The translations under genes were made by a program, and so were the position numbers. Source: Bacteroidota bacterium (lineage in GTDB: Bacteria; Bacteroidota; Bacteroidia; Flavobacteriales; Schleiferiaceae). Taken from it: 64,000 bases of DNA. The notes below the pieces were generated by a model. It saw only the letters and a program-made list of their open reading frames with translations. It searched no databases and was not told the DNA's origin. Numbering within the stretch: the stretch's first letter is position 1; the number at the start of each line of letters is the position of its first letter. This document shows positions 15,534-23,537 of the stretch, piece after piece. The stretch lies in NCBI GenBank assembly GCA_016868755.1, contig VGFU01000002.1:45801-109800 (forward strand), given 5' to 3'.

Positions 15534-16861
15534 TGGGGCGAAGTTCGGGACTTTTCTCGTTCCAAGATCCAGTCAACCGCGGCGCTCAAGTCGTCGACCT
15601 GCACGCTGGGTTGGACGGCGCTTGGCTTGAGGCCGTGGCCGGTGCGCACGCGGACCGTCGCGAGCACGCCCGCAGCATGGCCTGCCTCAATGTCGCGCGG
15701 CGAATCACCGACCATGTAGCTGGTGCTCAGGTCAATGTTAAAGCGCTCGGCGGCCTCAAGGAGCATGCCGGGTTTAGGCTTGCGGCAGCTGCACTCGATC
15801 TTGTAGGCGGGGTTTTCTTCGGGGAATCCGCCGTGCGGGTGGTGCGGACAGTAGTAAATCGCGTCAACCAAGGCACCGGCCTCTTCGGCCAATAAGCGTT
15901 CCATGCGTGCATGAATTCGGTCGACGCCGGCCTCGTCGGTCAGGTTGCGGGCGACCACGCTTTGGTTGGTGACGACGACAACAATAAAGGGGCTCTGGTT
16001 GAGCGCGTGAATGGCCTCTGCCGTCCCGGGAATGAGCTGAAGCTCATTGGGATGCTTGATGAGGTCGGAATCGACGTTGATCACCCCGTCACGGTCTAAA
16101 AAAACCGCGCGCTGCCGCTTACTCAGGTTGCGGGCCGCCACCTTGCCGCTGCGCAGCGCCACTTCGACCTGGGCAAGCCGCTCGGGTTTGCCCATGTCTT
16201 TAATGTACTCCGGAGTGGAGTAGGCGAACAGGCGGTGCTGCAGGGCCCAACGCGGAAAAAGATCGCGCCCGAAGTCGCTGGCTTCTCCGCGTGGAATAGC
16301 CGAAAGAAGCTGAGGTTCAATGAGGTAAAGTGCTGCGTTCACGGAGTTTCTAACCTCAAGGTTAGCCGAATGCGGCTTGCCGTGCACCGCGCGAACGCGG
16401 CCATGCGGGTCTGCTTCGACAAGGTCGCTGTCGTAGGGGTGGTCGTTGGGGTGAACGAGCAAGGTGGCGTCGGCCCCGTGGCGACGGTGAAACTCCTCCA
16501 TGCGGCCGAGGTCGACGTCGCTCAGTGTGTCGGCATAAAAAACCCAAAAAGGTGCGGACTTGAGTTCGCCGCTCAGTTCGGCCAGAGCCCCGGCGGTGCC
16601 GAGGGGTTCGGATTCTTCGTAGTAACTGATGTTCACGCCCCAGGCGGAACCGTCGCCAAAATGCGCCCGAAGTTGGTCCCCTCGGTACCCTAGCGTAAAA
16701 ATGAAGCGCCGAACACCCTGAGCCGCATAGGTGCGCACAAGGTGTTCGGCAATCGGAATGCCGTCCACCGGAACCATGGGCTTAGCTAGGTCGGGGAAGG
16801 CCGACGCGAGCCGGGTTCCCTTGCCGCCCGCCAACACGACTGCGGTGGAAACTCCGGTCAT
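15530..16861 (-). CDS. Fused heptose 1-phosphate guanylyltransferase (HddC) and heptose bisphosphatase (GmhB)
   Basis: Two enzymes in one 443-residue chain. Residues about 1-235 form a sugar nucleotidyltransferase (VVLAGGKGTRLASAF, KPMVPVDG), as in HddC. From about residue 250 a HAD phosphatase begins with the nucleophile motif FLDRDGVINVD, followed by VVTNQS, the Cys/His zinc-loop region YYCPHHPHGG...CSCRKPKPGM, and GDSPRDIEAG, as in GmhB. With HddA and GmhA the locus encodes the full route to GDP-D-glycero-alpha-D-manno-heptose. The gene begins 5 bases after the trxA stop, and I see no separate promoter. Nucleotide specificity (GTP) is inferred from context. Confidence 0.87.
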   Translation of the reverse strand: MTGVSTAVVLAGGKGTRLASAFPDLAKPMVPVDGIPIAEHLVRTYAAQGVRRFIFTLGYRGDQLRAHFGDGSAWGVNISYYEESEPLGTAGALAELSGELKSAPFWVFYADTLSDVDLGRMEEFHRRHGADATLLVHPNDHPYDSDLVEADPHGRVRAVHGKPHSANLEVRNSVNAALYLIEPQLLSAIPRGEASDFGRDLFPRWALQHRLFAYSTPEYIKDMGKPERLAQVEVALRSGKVAARNLSKRQRAVFLDRDGVINVDSDLIKHPNELQLIPGTAEAIHALNQSPFIVVVVTNQSVVARNLTDEAGVDRIHARMERLLAEEAGALVDAIYYCPHHPHGGFPEENPAYKIECSCRKPKPGMLLEAAERFNIDLSTSYMVGDSPRDIEAGHAAGVLATVRVRTGHGLKPSAVQPSVQVDDLSAAVDWILEREKSRTSPQ

Positions 16862-16866
16862 GCGAA

Positions 16867-17184
16867 TTAGAGCTGGGCTTCGATTTTGGCCGCGAGCACG
16901 TTCTTGGGGGCTACGCCCACTTGCTTGTCGACGACTTGTCCGCCCTTGAATACCATCAGAGTGGGAATGTTGCGGATTCCGAACTGCGTAGCGAGGTCAC
17001 CCTCGGTGTCTACGTTCACTTTACCGACCACGGCACGACCTTCAAAATCGTCAGCGAGCTCTGAAACGATGGGGCCAACTACGCGGCAAGGGCCGCACCA
17101 TTCTGCCCAGAAGTCAACAAGCACGGGCTTGTCAGAGTTCAGTACGAGATCTTGGAAGTTTGACGTAGTAAATTCGAGTGCCAT
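16867..17184 (-). CDS. trxA: Thioredoxin
   Basis: The 105-residue thioredoxin has the active site WCGPC (Cys30, Cys33), the cis-proline segment IRNIPTLMVFKGGQ and a standard length. It lacks a signal peptide, so it acts in the cytoplasm as a general disulfide reductase. A perfect -7 element (17204-17211) precedes it by 19 bases. It is the first gene before the heptose locus, with only 5 bases to the next start, so read-through into the heptose genes is likely although no functional link is evident. Confidence 0.96.
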   Translation of the reverse strand: MALEFTTSNFQDLVLNSDKPVLVDFWAEWCGPCRVVGPIVSELADDFEGRAVVGKVNVDTEGDLATQFGIRNIPTLMVFKGGQVVDKQVGVAPKNVLAAKIEAQL

Positions 17185-17203
17185 AGTATAAAAATTTGAG
17201 ACG

Positions 17204-17211
17204 CAAAGATA
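17204..17211 (-). promoter_or_regulatory. -7 promoter element of trxA
   Basis: On the minus strand the sequence reads TATCTTTG, a perfect TAnnTTTG match. The trxA ATG is 19 bases further on, so this transcript has a short leader, unlike several other genes here. Confidence 0.65.
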
Positions 17212-17288
17212 CGAATTTCAGGAACCCCTTGTGGAACCTAAGGCACAAAAAAACCGCCTTACTGGTGCAACTGTTTCATGAAAATTTG

Positions 17289-17296
17289 CATCTTTG
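17289..17296 (+). promoter_or_regulatory. -7-like element four bases before the Kazal lipoprotein start
   Basis: CATCTTTG matches seven of eight consensus positions and is separated from the ATG at 17301 by exactly four bases. This is the spacing seen at several other genes in the window and predicts a leaderless transcript. Confidence 0.45.
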
Positions 17297-17300
17297 GAGT

Positions 17301-17516
17301 ATGAGAAACATCGTCCTTGCCACAATTTGCTTTTTAACCTTTTGGGGATGCGAAAAACCCGTAGACCCCGATTGTAAAGGAGAACGCAACACTGACTGCA
17401 TTTGTCCAAAAATCTACGCCCCTGTCTGCGGCTGCGACGGCGAAACCTACGGCAACAGCTGCGAGGCGGAGTGCGCTGGGGTCAAGTCGTGGACCCCGGG
17501 CGAGTGCGGCAACTAA
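17301..17516 (+). CDS. Kazal-domain lipoprotein (probable serine protease inhibitor)
   Basis: The 71-residue protein has a lipoprotein signal (MRNIVLATICFLTFWGC, lipobox Cys17). One Kazal-type domain follows, with the pattern CPKIYAPVCGCDGETYGNSCEAECAGV. Kazal domains inhibit serine proteases of the chymotrypsin and subtilisin types through an exposed loop. The lipid anchor would hold it in the envelope. The window encodes a secreted subtilase at 11092-12723, so protection against an own or foreign protease is conceivable, but that is inference. The start fits both the signal peptide and the -7-like element four bases upstream. Confidence 0.85.
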   Translation: MRNIVLATICFLTFWGCEKPVDPDCKGERNTDCICPKIYAPVCGCDGETYGNSCEAECAGVKSWTPGECGN

Positions 17517-17554
17517 GCCAAGCGAACTTTATTGCGCCGTACAACGGAAGGAAA

Positions 17555-17583
17555 ACAAAAAAAGCCTGCATTACTGCAGGCCT
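17555..17583 (-). terminator. Rho-independent terminator after tRNA-Asp
   Basis: Read on the minus strand, GCCTGCA and TGCAGGC form a 7-bp stem with a TTAC-type loop, followed by seven T residues. It lies 13 bases past the 3' end of the tRNA gene. Confidence 0.8.
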
Positions 17584-17595
17584 TTGATCTTCTAG

Positions 17596-17669
17596 CGGTG
17601 CGGACGGGGCTCGAACCCGCGACCCCCGGCGTGACAGGCCGGTATTCTAACCAACTGAACTACCGCACC
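17596..17669 (-). tRNA. tRNA-Asp (anticodon GTC)
   Basis: A 74-base cloverleaf. The acceptor stem is GGTGCGG / CCGCACC with discriminator G. The D-arm holds AGTTGGTTA, the anticodon stem CCGGC / GCCGG carries the loop CTGTCAC (anticodon GTC), and the T-arm holds GGTTCGAGCC. The CCA end is not encoded (CTA follows the discriminator). A terminator lies just downstream. Confidence 0.95.
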
Positions 17670-17693
17670 AGAAGGGCTGCAAATATAATGCGG

Positions 17694-18884
17694 TTACGCA
17701 GATTTCAAAATTCCCGCGGGCCTCATTTTACGAATCCAAAGCCAGGGCACCAAAATCGAAGGAGTAAAGCTCAGGAATACAAGAAAATAGAGTTGTGCAA
17801 AGCGTCCAAAACTCCATGAAACGGGCACCTCATTCACGTAGTAGGTCTCGGGATTTAGGGTGATCACGCCGGTTGCATCTTGAATTCCGAGCACGGCAAT
17901 GGCGACCACAATGCCCCACAAGGCCCCGCGAAGCAGCATGGGTACAAGCATTCCGGCCAACGCCACGGGCGCTTGGGATGCGGACCAACCCACCGCGCGC
18001 AGCAGGGCGAGGGCCCGCTGCTGCTCAAGGGAAAGGATGAGTAAGGTTCCGCCCAAATTCACCGCGCCCACCACGATTAAAACCACCGCGAGGATTGCCA
18101 CGTTGGCGTCAAACAAATCGAGCCACTGGTATAAGGCAGGCAGGTCATCTTGAGGACGGTATACTTCGAGCTGTACCGGGAGCTGGCTGCGTAGCGCCTC
18201 AAAGTCTGCCGCCACACGGGGGGAAGATCCCCAGCACACCCAGGTGGCCTGCGCCGAGTCCGGCCAGCGCTGCAGGTTGCGAATTCCCTCGATGAGCCCA
18301 ACGGCGGTTTGGGCATCCCACTCCGCAAGGCCGGTTTCGTACAGCCCCGTTACCGAGAGGTAGCGCAGGGTAGGTGGGGCGCCGGCTTCGCGGCTGGCGT
18401 AGTAGGGCATTTCGCCCCCCACGTCGATACCTAGGCGCTTACTGAGTTTGCGGCTTAGCAGTACTTCATAGGCGGACTCAGGCGCGCGGCCCTCGACCAG
18501 CAGCACGTTCCACTGCGGATTCCAGCGCTCCCAACCGAGCCATTGTATGCCCTCCATACCTTCGGGGCCGGTGGCGACACCGGCCTTCCAGGCCATTTGC
18601 ATCCATTGGGCGGTATCGAGGTCCAGGCGCTCGAAGTGCACGTTGGTTTCGTAGGGACTGTGCTGTTCGAGGAGCCGAATTTGCGCCTGGCCGTAAAAAA
18701 GTCCGATTTTGCTGCGGATAGCCTGCTGCAGTCCGCCTGAAAAAGAGGTCGCCAGGGTGAGGATTGCAAAGGTGCTTGCGACGACCGCCGTGGCGATTAT
18801 CTTGGCTCTGCGCTGCCGGCGGCTGGATTGGTTCCAGCGGCGACCGAGCTGCCACGAAGTACGCATGCGTTGGAATCGAGCCAT
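17694..18884 (-). CDS. FtsX-like ABC transporter permease
   Basis: The 396-residue protein has the FtsX/MacB/LolC permease layout: one N-terminal membrane segment (about 28-50), a periplasmic domain of about 200 residues, then three C-terminal segments (around 260-285, 310-335 and 365-390). LolC/E- or MacB-type export of lipoproteins or other envelope substrates is the family theme. No ATPase subunit is adjacent, so the partner must lie elsewhere. The ATG at 18884 was chosen because a perfect -7 element ends 6 bases before it. Substrate unknown. Confidence 0.8.
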   Translation of the reverse strand: MARFQRMRTSWQLGRRWNQSSRRQRRAKIIATAVVASTFAILTLATSFSGGLQQAIRSKIGLFYGQAQIRLLEQHSPYETNVHFERLDLDTAQWMQMAWKAGVATGPEGMEGIQWLGWERWNPQWNVLLVEGRAPESAYEVLLSRKLSKRLGIDVGGEMPYYASREAGAPPTLRYLSVTGLYETGLAEWDAQTAVGLIEGIRNLQRWPDSAQATWVCWGSSPRVAADFEALRSQLPVQLEVYRPQDDLPALYQWLDLFDANVAILAVVLIVVGAVNLGGTLLILSLEQQRALALLRAVGWSASQAPVALAGMLVPMLLRGALWGIVVAIAVLGIQDATGVITLNPETYYVNEVPVSWSFGRFAQLYFLVFLSFTPSILVPWLWIRKMRPAGILKSA

Positions 18885-20184
18885 AGAATACAAAAGTACG
18901 CGGACTGCCCTCGCGTTGGCGCTGGTCGTGCTGCTACTTCCTGGGCTTGCGGCGCAGCACCTTCGCTACGGGGCCGAGCGCGAGCGGCTCTACATCCCTG
19001 AACTACGCGGAAAGCGGGTGGCGGTCGTGGCGCACGCGGCCTCGGTTGCCGACGGCGAGAGCACAGTAGACCGACTGATGCGCCGTGGCATCGACGTGCG
19101 CTTTGTATTTACGCCCGAACACGGGTTTCGCGGAACCGCCTCCGCCGGCGAAAAGGTCGATGCGGTGCGGGATTCCGCCACCGGACTGCGCTTGGTTTCG
19201 CTGTACGGAGAGCGCCGAAAGCCTTCAAAAGCTGACCTCGACAGCGTTGACGCCCTGGTCTACGACCTTCAGGACTTGAGCATTCGCTTTTACACCTACG
19301 TGTCGACCCTTGCCTACGTGATGGAGGCCTGCGCGGAGCACCGCAAAGAGTTGGTGGTACTTGACCGCCCAACGCCGTTTGCCGACGTGGTCGACGGCCC
19401 CCTGCTCGACACGGCGGCCCACCGCAGTTTTGTGGGCCTTCACCCCGTGCCTGTGCTCTACGGGCTCACCTCAGGTGAGTATGCGCTGATGGCCAAAGGC
19501 GAGGGCTGGATTAAGGCTGCGGACTCCTTATCGCTAAGGGTGGTTCCGGTGGAGCACTACCGCCGCGAACGCATCTATCCGTCATTCCCGCCTTCCCCCA
19601 ATTTGGCCACACGGAACGCCATCGATTGGTATCCGTCGCTCTGCTTTTTTGAGGCCACCGACGTTTCGGTGGGGCGCGGAACTGGCCACCCTTTTGAGCA
19701 GTACGGCGCGCCTTGGTGGGGTGATTCGAGCTTTTCGTTTGTGCCCCAATCCCGGGTGGGGGCGAGCCAGCCTCCGCACGAGGGGGTTACGTGCTACGGC
19801 GTCGACCTCCGCGCAACCCCCGCGCCTTTGGGCATTGACTGGTCGCACCTTTGGGAGGCCAAGTACCGCTACGATTCCGTGAAGGTGGTCGACAGCCTGA
19901 CGCTGCGCCCGCCCTTTGCGCGGAGTTTTTTAAATCGCCTTGCTGGAACGAGCGCCCTCATGACGGCGCTAAACGAGGGCTGGTCCCACGAGCAGTTTCG
20001 CACGTCGTACTTCACCGACGTGATGCGCTACAATTTTGCCCGCCAGCGCTACGTGCTGTACGAGTCGGCTACCGACTACCAGCCGAGCGAGGCCGCGCCC
20101 CTACAGGTTCCAATGCCCGAAGAGGCCCCGAAGCCGCGCCGCACGCGCCGACTCCGAGGCCTCTTCGGCAAAAAGTCCGGTTAA
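18865..20184 (+). CDS. namZ: Exo-beta-N-acetylmuramidase NamZ (DUF1343 family)
   Basis: The 439-residue product has an N-terminal export signal ending at LLLPGLAAQ. The DUF1343/NamZ domain follows: LRGKRVAVVAHAASV, VRFVFTPEHGFRG near 85-97, LVYDLQDLSIRFYTYVSTL near 134-152 and a C-terminal RYDSVKVVDSL region. NamZ enzymes release terminal MurNAc from peptidoglycan fragments, feeding cell-wall recycling. The ATG at 18865 overlaps the divergent permease gene by 20 bases. A TTG at 18916 is a shorter alternative. A possible MurNAc salvage kinase and nucleotidyltransferase lie at 46427-49480. Confidence 0.86.
   Translation: MRWNRAIEYKSTRTALALALVVLLLPGLAAQHLRYGAERERLYIPELRGKRVAVVAHAASVADGESTVDRLMRRGIDVRFVFTPEHGFRGTASAGEKVDAVRDSATGLRLVSLYGERRKPSKADLDSVDALVYDLQDLSIRFYTYVSTLAYVMEACAEHRKELVVLDRPTPFADVVDGPLLDTAAHRSFVGLHPVPVLYGLTSGEYALMAKGEGWIKAADSLSLRVVPVEHYRRERIYPSFPPSPNLATRNAIDWYPSLCFFEATDVSVGRGTGHPFEQYGAPWWGDSSFSFVPQSRVGASQPPHEGVTCYGVDLRATPAPLGIDWSHLWEAKYRYDSVKVVDSLTLRPPFARSFLNRLAGTSALMTALNEGWSHEQFRTSYFTDVMRYNFARQRYVLYESATDYQPSEAAPLQVPMPEEAPKPRRTRRLRGLFGKKSG
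18891..18898 (-). promoter_or_regulatory. -7 promoter element of the FtsX-like gene
   Basis: TACTTTTG on the minus strand is a perfect consensus match. It is 6 bases before the ATG at 18884, so the leader would be at most a few bases. Confidence 0.6.
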
Positions 20185-20190
20185 CCGAAC

Positions 20191-22569
20191 TTAGAAATCG
20201 ACGATGATTCCGAGTCCGGGCTGAACGATGCCTTGGGTATTGTCGAGAAACTTGGTGAGGTACTGCGTCGGATTGTTGGAGTCGACGACGGGGGTTCCGT
20301 TGGCGTCGCGCACGACGTCGATGAATTTGGGGCCCTCGAGCTTGTAGGCTAGCGCATTTTGCACGTCGAAGTACAGATCGAGGTTCCATTTTTTGAGGAA
20401 CCATTTTTTGTCGATTCGCAGGTTGAGTCGGTCAAATTCTCCAAATCGTTCTGAATTCAAACGACTGTAGTCGGGTAATCCGCGGCCAAACACGTTCCAG
20501 TTCTGGATGTTGGCCGTGCGCTCCAAGTCAAAAGGTGTATAGGGGGCGCCTCCAAGGTGCTGGTACTGCCCGCCGAACTCCCAGTTTTTGCCGAATTTCT
20601 TGCCAAAGGTGAACGTGGCAATCATGCGGTTGTCCCACGAAGAAGGGACGTAGTCGCCCGTGAAATTGGCAAACTCGCTGCGCACCAGTGTTACTGCCGC
20701 GATACCGAACCAACCCTTGAACAGCTTTTGCTGGTAGGTGAATTCGGCACCGTAGGCTCGGCCGGCGCTCGTTGGGGTGGCCAGCTGGTTGCCGATCACA
20801 CCAAAGTCTCCGCCCAACGTCGCAAGCGAAATGCTGTCGCGCAGCAAGAGCGGGTAGTACTGGTAGGCCTTGTAAAAACCTTCGACGCTCGCCTTGGCGT
20901 TCCAGGGCAAGAACCGGGTGCTTCCCAGCACGTAGTGGTCGGCCTGGATGTAGCGGAGCGACGAATTGTCGCCGTCAACGCCCACGTAGCCTAGGGCCGT
21001 GAACGGCGGTAGCTGGAAGTAGCGTCCCACGTTGGCGTCGAGCGTCCAGTTCTCGGTAAGGTTGTAGCTAATCGCAGCCCGCGGCGAAAGCTGGTCTAGG
21101 GGGTTTTGGGTGTTTTCGTTGAAGTTGCCGAAGTCCGTGCGCAATCCGAGCGAAAGCTTAAGCCGACCATCGGCGAACGTGCCGACGGCGTTGGCAAACA
21201 CCGACCCGCGGTAGTAAACCGCTTCGGTGGAATAGTCCAGCACAAATCCGCCCGGAAAACGCTTGTCAAACGTGTTGGTGTTGTACTTCAGCTGTTCGCC
21301 GCCAAAACCCACGAGGCCTCCCCAGTTCTTGAACTTCCAGGGCTGCTCGACGCGAAGTTTGTTGGCAATTTCTTGGCTGCCGTAGTTCAGCAGTAGGTCG
21401 CCGTTGGCGTCGTTGTTGGCGTACTTCTCTGACTGGTTGTCGAGCATGAACCGGCTCAGTACGACGTTGGTCGCCCCAAAGCGTCCGAAGTGCGTGTACT
21501 TGGCGCCAATGGAGTAGTTCCACTGGGTGTACGACGGCAGGTAGTTGAGAATGTAGCGCTGGTCCTCCGTTTCGTCGCGCTCTAGGTTGAGCACGCTCAC
21601 GTCGTAGGCGCCCAGGCTCAGAAACGTGATCTGGTTCTTGCGGTCAATTTTGTGCTTGATTTTTACCTGGTAGTCGTTGTAGGTAGGCAAAAACGGAAGG
21701 CCAATGACGCCAAACAGGTACTGCAGGTAGCTGCGGCGCACGCTCGCCAGGTAGGTGGTTTTTTTCGAGAGCGGACCGTCCAACGTCAAGCCCACCTCAG
21801 AGGCCCCGACCTGAAAAATTCCGTTGACTTTTTCTTCGGACCCGTCGCGCAGGTTCAGCTCCATGACCGAGCTCAGGCTTCCGCCGCGCTGCACCGGGAA
21901 GGCGCTGGTGTAGAAATCGACGTCGCGAATGAAGTTGACGTTGATCATGCCCACCGGACCGCCGCTCGCACCCTGCGTGGCGAAGTGGTTAATGGCGGGA
22001 ATTTCGATTCCGTCCAAAAAGAAAATGTTCTCGTTGGGGCCTCCGCCGCGAATCACCAAGTCGTTGCGAAAGGCTGCACCGCCGCTCGCAACGCCCGGAA
22101 GCGATTGGATCACTTTAGAAATATCCTGGTTGGCGCCCGGATTGCGGCGAATTTCGTTGATGCCGATGCTTTGCACACTGACCGGCGACTGGTCCACCCG
22201 CTGAAACTGCGATTGGGCGGTGATTTCTACTTCTTGGAGCTGCTGGGCGGACTCTTTGAGGCGCACTTCGAGTTCGGCCGGTTTGGCGCGCGTAAGCTGA
22301 ACCTCAAAGGCCGTGTAGGCTTCATATCCAAAGGACTCAATGCGCACGTTGACGAGGCCAGGGGCGAGGTTGTCGATGCGGAATTTTCCGTCCATGTCGG
22401 TCGTTCCGGTGGCTTGGCGCCCGTCGACGCGCACCACAGCCCCAGGTATGGGCTCGTTGGTCATGTTGTCGACCACGCTACCTCTCAGGCTTGCCTGAGC
22501 TAAGGCATTGAACGACAAGAGGCTGAAGGCGAAAAACGCCGCAAAACGCAAACTTTGTTTAATCTTCAT
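20191..22569 (-). CDS. TonB-dependent outer-membrane receptor with carboxypeptidase-like N-terminal domain
   Basis: The 792-residue protein has a signal peptide (MKIKQSLRFAAFFAFSLLSFNALAQ). A CarboxypepD_reg-like beta-sandwich follows (about 27-110, SLRGSVVDNMTNEPIPGAVVRVDG), then a plug domain (about 115-230, with VIQSLPGVASGGAAFRNDLVIRGG). The rest is a 22-strand-type barrel ending in an aromatic residue (VDF). Such receptors import large or scarce ligands across the outer membrane using TonB energy. No SusD-like partner is next to it, so it is a stand-alone receptor of unknown ligand. The start was chosen at the signal peptide; a longer frame reaches into the upstream terminator. Confidence 0.93.
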   Translation of the reverse strand: MKIKQSLRFAAFFAFSLLSFNALAQASLRGSVVDNMTNEPIPGAVVRVDGRQATGTTDMDGKFRIDNLAPGLVNVRIESFGYEAYTAFEVQLTRAKPAELEVRLKESAQQLQEVEITAQSQFQRVDQSPVSVQSIGINEIRRNPGANQDISKVIQSLPGVASGGAAFRNDLVIRGGGPNENIFFLDGIEIPAINHFATQGASGGPVGMINVNFIRDVDFYTSAFPVQRGGSLSSVMELNLRDGSEEKVNGIFQVGASEVGLTLDGPLSKKTTYLASVRRSYLQYLFGVIGLPFLPTYNDYQVKIKHKIDRKNQITFLSLGAYDVSVLNLERDETEDQRYILNYLPSYTQWNYSIGAKYTHFGRFGATNVVLSRFMLDNQSEKYANNDANGDLLLNYGSQEIANKLRVEQPWKFKNWGGLVGFGGEQLKYNTNTFDKRFPGGFVLDYSTEAVYYRGSVFANAVGTFADGRLKLSLGLRTDFGNFNENTQNPLDQLSPRAAISYNLTENWTLDANVGRYFQLPPFTALGYVGVDGDNSSLRYIQADHYVLGSTRFLPWNAKASVEGFYKAYQYYPLLLRDSISLATLGGDFGVIGNQLATPTSAGRAYGAEFTYQQKLFKGWFGIAAVTLVRSEFANFTGDYVPSSWDNRMIATFTFGKKFGKNWEFGGQYQHLGGAPYTPFDLERTANIQNWNVFGRGLPDYSRLNSERFGEFDRLNLRIDKKWFLKKWNLDLYFDVQNALAYKLEGPKFIDVVRDANGTPVVDSNNPTQYLTKFLDNTQGIVQPGLGIIVDF

Positions 22570-22603
22570 ACCCCTTTTAACCACTTTTCGGGGTATTGGT
22601 TCA

Positions 22604-22644
22604 ACAAAAAAGGGCATGAATGCGAAAAATTGCACTCATGCCCC
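22604..22644 (-). terminator. Terminator downstream of the DUF2911 gene
   Basis: Minus-strand reading gives GGGCATGAGTGC pairing with GCATTCATGCCC (one mismatch) around an AT-rich loop, followed by six T residues. It ends the DUF2911 transcript 20 bases past its stop and lies just upstream of the TonB receptor. Confidence 0.8.
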
Positions 22645-22663
22645 ATTGGGTAGGTTGCTAATC

Positions 22664-23503
22664 TTATTTCAGTCGGCGAATTAGCGTCTGAACATCGGTT
22701 TCGCTACCGAAGGGCTTCGAAGCCTTTTTGGCATCGGCTAGACCAACTTCTAATGCCTTTTGTGCTGACTTTAAGGCCTCAGGTTTTTTACCGTTGGACT
22801 CTAAAATTTGGGCTAGCAAGTAGTGGTTGTACCAATTGTCCGGCTTCATGCTAACGGCTTTCCGTGCCCATTCTTCGGCCTGCGGAAGCTTGTTTTCCCA
22901 GCCGTAGCGTGCGGCGTTGCGGTACACCGTCCATTCTGCCTTGGGATCGGCAAGGGCCTTGTCCAAGTTCTCTTTAGCTAAGCGTTCCGTGGGCACGATA
23001 ACAGTAAACCGGGCGGATCGGTCACCCCATGAAACCACAAGGTCGGCCGAGCTCTTTTGGATGTTGTCCCAGTAAATAAGCATGGTTTCGGTTTGGCTCT
23101 GATTCATTTCGATAGGAGCAGAAACGCGAATAACATCTTTTTTAGCATCATAGCTAGAAACGCCCCAGCCCTCGGTGTCGCGGTTGATGGCTAACGTCCA
23201 TTCACCGTCCGTCGTAAATAACGATAGACCGTAGGTGCCGGCGGGTACGTTTCCGCCCCGAAACTGAAGGTCGGTGCTCGTGGTAAGCAGTGTATTGCTG
23301 TTGGCACCTAGTCTCCAGTGCTGACCTGAAGGCACGACTTCATTAAATACATCGCGACCGCGGGCGCTTGGGCGCCAGTAGGTCAGCTTGGTGTCGGTGA
23401 GACCGATACGTTGTTCAACCACGGCTTTCGGTGAAAGCTGGGGCAGGTCTTGCGCAAGCAGCGGCAAAGTGCTGAGTGCGGCGAGTAGAGCGAATTTTTT
23501 CAT
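22664..23503 (-). CDS. DUF2911 exported protein with TPR-like tail
   Basis: The 279-residue protein has a signal peptide (MKKFALLAALSTLPLLAQ). A DUF2911 domain follows (about 20-165), a Bacteroidota family recognised by RPSARGRDVFNEVVPSGQHWRLGANSNT and the GDRSARFTV end. The C-terminal 100 residues resemble one or two TPR helices (YGWENKLPQAEEWARKAVSMKPDNWYN). Function is unknown, probably periplasmic. Composition is more AT-rich than the surrounding genes. A near-consensus -7 element (TAAATTGG) ends exactly four bases before the ATG, so a leaderless transcript is likely. Confidence 0.82.
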   Translation of the reverse strand: MKKFALLAALSTLPLLAQDLPQLSPKAVVEQRIGLTDTKLTYWRPSARGRDVFNEVVPSGQHWRLGANSNTLLTTSTDLQFRGGNVPAGTYGLSLFTTDGEWTLAINRDTEGWGVSSYDAKKDVIRVSAPIEMNQSQTETMLIYWDNIQKSSADLVVSWGDRSARFTVIVPTERLAKENLDKALADPKAEWTVYRNAARYGWENKLPQAEEWARKAVSMKPDNWYNHYLLAQILESNGKKPEALKSAQKALEVGLADAKKASKPFGSETDVQTLIRRLK

Positions 23504-23507
23504 GCGA

Positions 23508-23515
23508 CCAATTTA
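23508..23515 (-). promoter_or_regulatory. -7-like element four bases before the DUF2911 gene
   Basis: TAAATTGG on the minus strand fits seven of eight consensus positions. The gap to the ATG at 23503 is four bases. Confidence 0.45.
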
Positions 23516-23537
23516 AGCGTTTAAACGGTTTACCGGA

